From UBA1738 sp045591565 (GTDB lineage Bacteria; Bacillota; Clostridia; UBA1381): 42,819 nt of DNA. The notes beneath the pieces were generated by a model that searched no databases, was not told the DNA's origin, and was given only the letters and a program-made list of their open reading frames with translations. The number at the start of each line of letters is the position of its first letter. Positions within the stretch are counted from its first letter, which is position 1. Below are positions 39,220 to 42,819 of this stretch, piece after piece. The position numbers were made by a program, and so were the translations under genes. The stretch spans positions 1-42,819 of the forward strand of contig JAZNTB010000001.1 in assembly GCA_045591565.1 (NCBI GenBank), given 5' to 3'.

Positions 39220-40518
39220 TTAAACATCATTACGGATTATATCCTCATAGGTTTCGCGGCGAACTGCCACATAGTCCTCGCCGCCGGATAACATTACAAC
39301 AGGTGGCTTTGGAATTCTGTTGTAGTTCGAAGCCATTGAGTAGTTGTAAGCGCCGGTTGTTAAAACCGCAATGATATCACCCTTTTGAGGCTTTGCGATA
39401 TTAACGCCCTCTTGTATAATGTCACCACTTTCGCAGCATTTTCCAACCACAGAGCAAATGTAGTCAGGATGCTTTCCGGCACGGCTTGCGTTGATTACGG
39501 TATATTCTGCGTCATAGAGAGCAAATCTTGGGTTATCGCCCATACCGCCGTCAATTGCAAGATAATTTTTGAAGCTTGTAATCTGCTTGATAACCCCTGC
39601 AGTATAAAGAGTCATACCTGCATCTGCGACAATGCTTCTTCCCGGCTCCATTAAAACGATTGGCATCTTCATGCCTGTCTGCTCGCATTTTTCGCGAAGT
39701 GACTCCGCAACCTCGCGGATGCTCTTTTCGATGTCAAGCTCAGGATGAGATTTTACATATCTTACACCAAAACCGCCGCCGAGATTTAAAATCTGCGGCT
39801 CGTAGTCATATTTTTCCTTGATTTCGACTGCAAAGTCAACCATAATGTCCACGGCGTCCACAAAAACATCGGAAACAAACACCTGTGAGCCGACATGACA
39901 GTGATATCCGCACAGCTCAAGCCATTCGCAGCGAAGCGCCGCATAAGTAAACTCGTGCGCCTGATATGTGGCGATTGCCATACCAAACTTTGAATCAACA
40001 TTACCTGTTGCAATCTTTTTGTTTGTGTGTGAATCGATACCCGGTGTGATACGAAGCAGAATTTTCTGGCGCACCTTTTGTCTTTCAGCCTCGCGGTTAA
40101 TCTCCTCAAGCTCCTTTAGCGAGTCAACAACAAAATATCCGATGCCGTTTTCGATAGCGAACTTAATCTCATCATAGGTTTTGTTGTTTCCGTGGAAAAA
40201 GGCGTTTGATACATCAAATCCTGCAGCAAGTGCGGTATAAAGCTCGCCGCCTGAAACCACATCAATGCCGATGCCCTCTTCCTTTGCAATTTCATAGATA
40301 CGCTTAAAGCTTGCAGCCTTACTTGCATACAAAGGTCCGGACTCAGGTCCGAAATACTCCTTCATTGCGTTTTTGTATCTCCTCATTTTATCTCGGATTT
40401 TATCCTCGTCCATAAGGTAAAGCGGCGTGCCGTATTTCTCGGCAAGCTCCACTGTACTTCTGCCGGCAAAGGTCAAAATACCTGCCTCTGTCTTTCCAAC
40501 ATTGTCACAAATTGCCAT
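39220..40518 (-). CDS. lysA: Diaminopimelate decarboxylase
   Basis: LysA converts meso-diaminopimelate to lysine with PLP. The 432-residue product has the PLP lysine in LYASKAASFKRIYEI (Lys67), then HGNNKTYDEIKFAIENGIGY, LRITPGIDSHTNKKI, LNLGGGFGVRYV, and the C-terminal CCESGDII and GDNPRFALYDAEY motifs. The start ATG 40518 follows GGAGAGGGAGAATGTT. The TTG at 40536 is rejected. It is the first gene after the lysine riboswitch. asd, dapA, dapB and the SLOG gene follow in the same direction. Confidence 0.97.
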   Translation of the reverse strand: MAICDNVGKTEAGILTFAGRSTVELAEKYGTPLYLMDEDKIRDKMRRYKNAMKEYFGPESGPLYASKAASFKRIYEIAKEEGIGIDVVSGGELYTALAAGFDVSNAFFHGNNKTYDEIKFAIENGIGYFVVDSLKELEEINREAERQKVRQKILLRITPGIDSHTNKKIATGNVDSKFGMAIATYQAHEFTYAALRCEWLELCGYHCHVGSQVFVSDVFVDAVDIMVDFAVEIKEKYDYEPQILNLGGGFGVRYVKSHPELDIEKSIREVAESLREKCEQTGMKMPIVLMEPGRSIVADAGMTLYTAGVIKQITSFKNYLAIDGGMGDNPRFALYDAEYTVINASRAGKHPDYICSVVGKCCESGDIIQEGVNIAKPQKGDIIAVLTTGAYNYSMASNYNRIPKPPVVMLSGGEDYVAVRRETYEDIIRNDV

Positions 40519-40551
40519 AACATTCTCCCTCTCCAAAATCTAAGGCTATTA

Positions 40552-40792
40552 CATAAAAAAACGATAGCCTATTTTTGGCAGGCTATCATTGTAATTCCCG
40601 GTGAAAAACAAAACACGATAGCTCTCCGCGCCGAGTAGGCACGACAACAAAGTAAATATTATTTCACTTTGCCGGCACAGCCTTTGACATGGCTGCCCTC
40701 GGCACCTGCACCTTTCCCACGGCGGCATCACACTCGTCAATGCTATAATATCCGTCGGGTACTGATTACATAATGCACCTCTACCAAATTCG
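40552..40792 (-). promoter_or_regulatory. Lysine riboswitch (L box) with terminator
   Basis: The leader senses lysine and stops transcription of the lysine operon. On the reverse strand the aptamer has the conserved blocks GGTAGAGGTGC (40785-40775), TCAGTA, GGGAAAGGTGCAGGTGCCGA and the P5-type AAAGGCTGTGCC arm. The expression platform is clear. A terminator, GATAGCCT with AGGCTATC followed by T-run (about 40588-40554), competes with an antiterminator in which AGCTATC (40623-40614 region) pairs with GATAGC. Lysine binding should favour the terminator. The position directly before lysA agrees. Confidence is high for the element and lower for exact edges. Confidence 0.93.
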
Positions 40793-40798
40793 TACATT

Positions 40799-40827
40799 AT
40801 TATAGCACAGCACAAAAGGTGTGTCAA
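40799..40827 (-). promoter_or_regulatory. Perfect consensus promoter of the lysine operon
   Basis: Reverse strand TTGACA (40827-40822) and TATAAT (40804-40799) with 17 bases between. Transcription starts near 40792, just before the riboswitch. About 280 bases separate it from lysA. Confidence 0.88.
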
Positions 40828-40844
40828 TGCTTTTTTGCGATAAA

Positions 40845-40876
40845 ATAAAAAAATCTCACCGAAATGGTGAGATTTT
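40845..40876 (-). terminator. Terminator of the SGNH hydrolase gene
   Basis: AAATCTCACC (40851-40860) pairs with GGTGAGATTT (40866-40875) around GAAAT. On the reverse strand a T-rich tract follows, so it ends the leftward hydrolase gene just before the lysine-operon promoter. Confidence 0.8.
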
Positions 40877-40879
40877 GGG

Positions 40880-41830
40880 TTAAAATCCGATTTTTCTGAT
40901 TGCCTCTACAAGATTTCTTCCAAAAACCTCTCCGCCAAGGCTGTTTGGGTGGAGGTTGTCAAGGAAGTATTCCGGCAGATGCGGAACGAGTGAAAAACCA
41001 TCAACTACTGTTATATTTGGGTATTTTGAACAGATTTCGGTGAGTTTTTCACAGTATGCGATAAGCTTTGCAAAAGAGTGAGGTGCATCACCGCGCCAGA
41101 TTGGGGTTATGGATAAAACAGGCGTGTCACCGTAAACTTCATGAAGACGCTCGTAGTATTCTTCGGCCTTCTCTACAGCATCCTCGCGTCCGTACTGGTT
41201 TGTACCCATAGCAATTATGATTTTATCAGGAGTATAGCCCTCCATAGGCATAAGTACATTTTTGTCATAAAGATAACCGCCAATGCCCTGATTTATGATG
41301 TCGTAGCCGAGAATGCGGTTTGCGACACTCACATAGGTGTGGCCGGAACGCATCGGGCCAAAGCCTTGTGTGATGGAGTCGCCCATCCACAGCACCTTTT
41401 CGCCTCTTTTGGCAGGGAGTGCCTCTGCGTCTATGGTAAGATTTTTAACAAGCACCTCCGCATCAACCGGCAGATAAAGGCAGACGGTCTTTCCGCCGTC
41501 CGGCAGGCAGAAGGTAAGAGTTCCCTCTTTGTCAATGTCCTTTACATAGCGAATTTCGGATAAAAGCCCGTCGAGCGCAAGCTCAAAGGAATCCTCCGAG
41601 CCGTTCCACAGAAGCTTATAGTCAATAGAGAATTTTGTGGCACGGGTTACAAATTCAATGCTTTTCGCATTTCCTGCCTTGGCACGGGAAAACCAGAAAT
41701 CGTCTGTTTCTTCAAAATATTTTCTCTGCTGGGCGGAATACTGATGTGCATGAAGATAACCGTCCTCGTCTTCCTCGAAACAGTATGCACCGGTATGGAT
41801 TTGTTTTAATTGTTCATTTGTGAGTATCAT
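40880..41830 (-). CDS. SGNH/GDSL hydrolase, CE2-like esterase
   Basis: This 316-residue protein has an N-terminal beta-sandwich (about 1-130) and an SGNH catalytic domain. The catalytic Ser lies in LWMGDSITQG (about residue 146-155). Block II is a glycine motif IINQGIGG, block III is IAMGTNQYGRED, and the Asp-His pair is in FLDNLHPNSLGG. This domain pairing is that of CE2-type carbohydrate acetylesterases. There is no signal peptide, so it may act on sugars inside the cell or on imported glycans. The ribosome site AAGGAGAATGCATT precedes ATG 41830. Specificity is inferred only. Confidence 0.85.
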   Translation of the reverse strand: MILTNEQLKQIHTGAYCFEEDEDGYLHAHQYSAQQRKYFEETDDFWFSRAKAGNAKSIEFVTRATKFSIDYKLLWNGSEDSFELALDGLLSEIRYVKDIDKEGTLTFCLPDGGKTVCLYLPVDAEVLVKNLTIDAEALPAKRGEKVLWMGDSITQGFGPMRSGHTYVSVANRILGYDIINQGIGGYLYDKNVLMPMEGYTPDKIIIAMGTNQYGREDAVEKAEEYYERLHEVYGDTPVLSITPIWRGDAPHSFAKLIAYCEKLTEICSKYPNITVVDGFSLVPHLPEYFLDNLHPNSLGGEVFGRNLVEAIRKIGF

Positions 41831-41861
41831 AATGCATTCTCCTTCTTAGGTCTTTGATTGT

Positions 41862-41890
41862 AATGTACACTTAAAATTGCGTTTTGTCAA
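41862..41890 (-). promoter_or_regulatory. Promoter of the SGNH hydrolase gene
   Basis: Reverse strand TTGACA (41890-41885), 17-base spacer, TACATT (41867-41862), about 30 bases from the start codon. It faces the HAD-gene promoter, divergently, about 20 bases away. Confidence 0.55.
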
Positions 41891-41909
41891 TAAGCTGTAC
41901 GAAAAAATC

Positions 41910-41938
41910 TTGACTAAAAGGCAAAAAAATGGTAATAT
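41910..41938 (+). promoter_or_regulatory. Promoter of the HAD phosphatase gene
   Basis: TTGACT (41910-41915), 17-base spacer, TAATAT (41933-41938). The start site near 41945 lies downstream of any reading from 41877, which rules that longer start out and supports ATG 41976. Confidence 0.6.
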
Positions 41939-41975
41939 GAAAGGCGTTGAAAACAGCACGAAAACAGGTGATGGA

Positions 41976-42614
41976 ATGATTAATGTAATATTTGATATGG
42001 ACGGAACTCTGCTGGACACTCAGCGGATATGTATTGATGCGTGGGAAATTGTCGGACAAAGTCACGGCATCAGCGGTATGGGTGCGGATATTCCGATAGT
42101 TTGCGGAATGAACAGGCAGGGCTGGTGCAAATATCTTGAAGATAAATATGAAGGCTTAGATACCGAACGATTTTCGGATGAGGTCAGGGAATATGTGCTT
42201 GAAAATCAGGTGGTTCGCTTTAAAAAGGGTGCTCCGGAGCTACTGGCATTTCTGGAAGAGCATGGTATAAAGAAAGCGATTGCCTCGGGAACTTCAAGAG
42301 CGGGAATAAAGAGGAATCTGGAGGCGGTAAATGCAGAGGGGCGGTTTGATGTAGTTGTCGGCGGAGCGGATGTTCCAAACGGAAAGCCTGCGCCGGACAT
42401 CTTTCTTCTTGCCTGCGAAAAGCTCGGTGCAAAGCCTGAGGATTGTATAGTTTTAGAGGACTCGTCAAACGGAGTCAGGGCAGCTGTGGCAGCAGGGGCA
42501 AGGTGTATAGGTATACCTGATGTTGCGCAGTTTTCTGATGAGGTTAAGGGATTGCTTTTTGCAGAGTGTGAATCGATGCTTGATGTAATTCCTATTATAG
42601 AAAAATTAATATAA
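41976..42614 (+). CDS. HAD-superfamily hydrolase, beta-phosphoglucomutase-like
   Basis: This 212-residue member of HAD subfamily IA begins MINVIFDMDGTLLDTQRICI, with the catalytic Asp in FDMDGT. The further motifs are IKKAIASGTSRAGI, GKPAPDIFLLACEKLG and VLEDSSNGVRAAVAAG, all in order. Such proteins dephosphorylate sugar phosphates or act as mutases; the substrate is unknown. ATG 41976 is chosen because AGGTGATGG precedes it and the promoter lies at 41910-41938. A terminator follows at 42615-42642. Confidence 0.9.
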   Translation: MINVIFDMDGTLLDTQRICIDAWEIVGQSHGISGMGADIPIVCGMNRQGWCKYLEDKYEGLDTERFSDEVREYVLENQVVRFKKGAPELLAFLEEHGIKKAIASGTSRAGIKRNLEAVNAEGRFDVVVGGADVPNGKPAPDIFLLACEKLGAKPEDCIVLEDSSNGVRAAVAAGARCIGIPDVAQFSDEVKGLLFAECESMLDVIPIIEKLI

Positions 42615-42642
42615 AGGTGATGCACATCGCATCACTTTTTTT
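42615..42642 (+). terminator. Terminator after the HAD gene
   Basis: GTGATGC (42617-42623) pairs with GCATCAC (42629-42635) around ACATC, followed by a T-run. Confidence 0.85.
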
Positions 42643-42700
42643 GATGAAACAACATCCGTACGGCTTTTGGGCGAAAAACAGAGGAAAGGAAATTTGGCAC

Positions 42701-42727
42701 GAAAAAAGCACCTGCCAAAGCAAGTGC
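42701..42727 (-). terminator. Terminator of tRNA-fMet
   Basis: On the reverse strand GCACTTGC pairs with GCAGGTGC around TTTG, followed by TTTTTTCG. It lies just beyond the tRNA 3' end. Confidence 0.75.
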
Positions 42728-42732
42728 CAATT

Positions 42733-42809
<77 letters not shown>

Positions 42810-42819
42810 ATATCTGTAA

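Noticed and set aside
40549..40827. A 92-codon open frame on the reverse strand
   Set aside because: It reads through the lysine riboswitch and its terminator, with conserved aptamer blocks explaining the bases.
41877..41975. Longer HAD hydrolase start at 41877
   Set aside because: The probable promoter at 41910-41938 lies inside it, and the family begins at MINVIFDMDGT.

Overview
The window looks like chromosome from a low-to-mid-GC Firmicutes of class Clostridia, probably a gut Oscillospirales- or Monoglobales-like lineage. The evidence is the gene content: hemZ, a glgB-glgC-glgD cluster with the Clostridia-type GlgD subunit, paired DUF421/DUF4363 genes, an SLH protein, BspA-type leucine-rich repeats, a lysine riboswitch, strong AGGAGG ribosome sites and near-perfect sigma-A promoters. 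Placement is by inference; no 16S gene is present.

Layout. Positions 1-1008 hold the start of enolase, reading left and cut by the window edge. Divergent from it is a replication block: dnaA, an AT-rich spacer with origin-like signals (2513-2772), dnaN, a metallo-beta-lactamase-fold hydrolase, hemZ and a DnaI/DnaC-like helicase loader. A Ppx/GppA phosphatase, a C-terminally truncated MocR-type regulator and a convergent HtrA protease follow. Positions 10405-11423 hold a Phd-Doc toxin-antitoxin module plus an XRE regulator, then the rpsF-ssb-rpsR operon. Next are an exported copper-amine-oxidase-domain protein, an ECF sigma/membrane anti-sigma pair, and a leftward group (CpXC, DUF2752, DUF421/DUF4363). 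A rightward group follows: methyltransferase, VanZ, cardiolipin synthase and a large SLH/GLUG surface protein, then gapA.

Positions 24410-25262 have no protein gene but are rich in RNA. They hold rnpB (leftward), a candidate 6S-like or novel long-hairpin RNA (leftward), and further hairpins. After a BspA-like surface protein come tRNA-Thr(CGT), yqeY, rpsU, a HIT protein and nth (all leftward), and a two-gene Wzz/tyrosine-kinase pair whose kinase ends in a Tyr-Gly repeat tail. The rest is mostly leftward: the glycogen operon glgB-glgC-glgD, and a lysine/diaminopimelate operon lysA-asd-dapA-dapB-SLOG headed by a lysine riboswitch with its own terminator and antiterminator. A CE2-like SGNH esterase, a rightward HAD phosphatase and initiator tRNA-fMet(CAT) close the window.

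The most unusual points are: the dnaA-dnaN spacer, which has a DnaA-box / GC / DnaA-trio arrangement although recF, gyrB and rpmH are not next to dnaA; the long-hairpin RNA beside rnpB; the Phd-Doc-XRE module with a near-palindrome inside a perfect promoter; the truncated MocR gene; a 16-bp perfect hairpin element at 15293-15330; and a palindrome overlying the gapA promoter.
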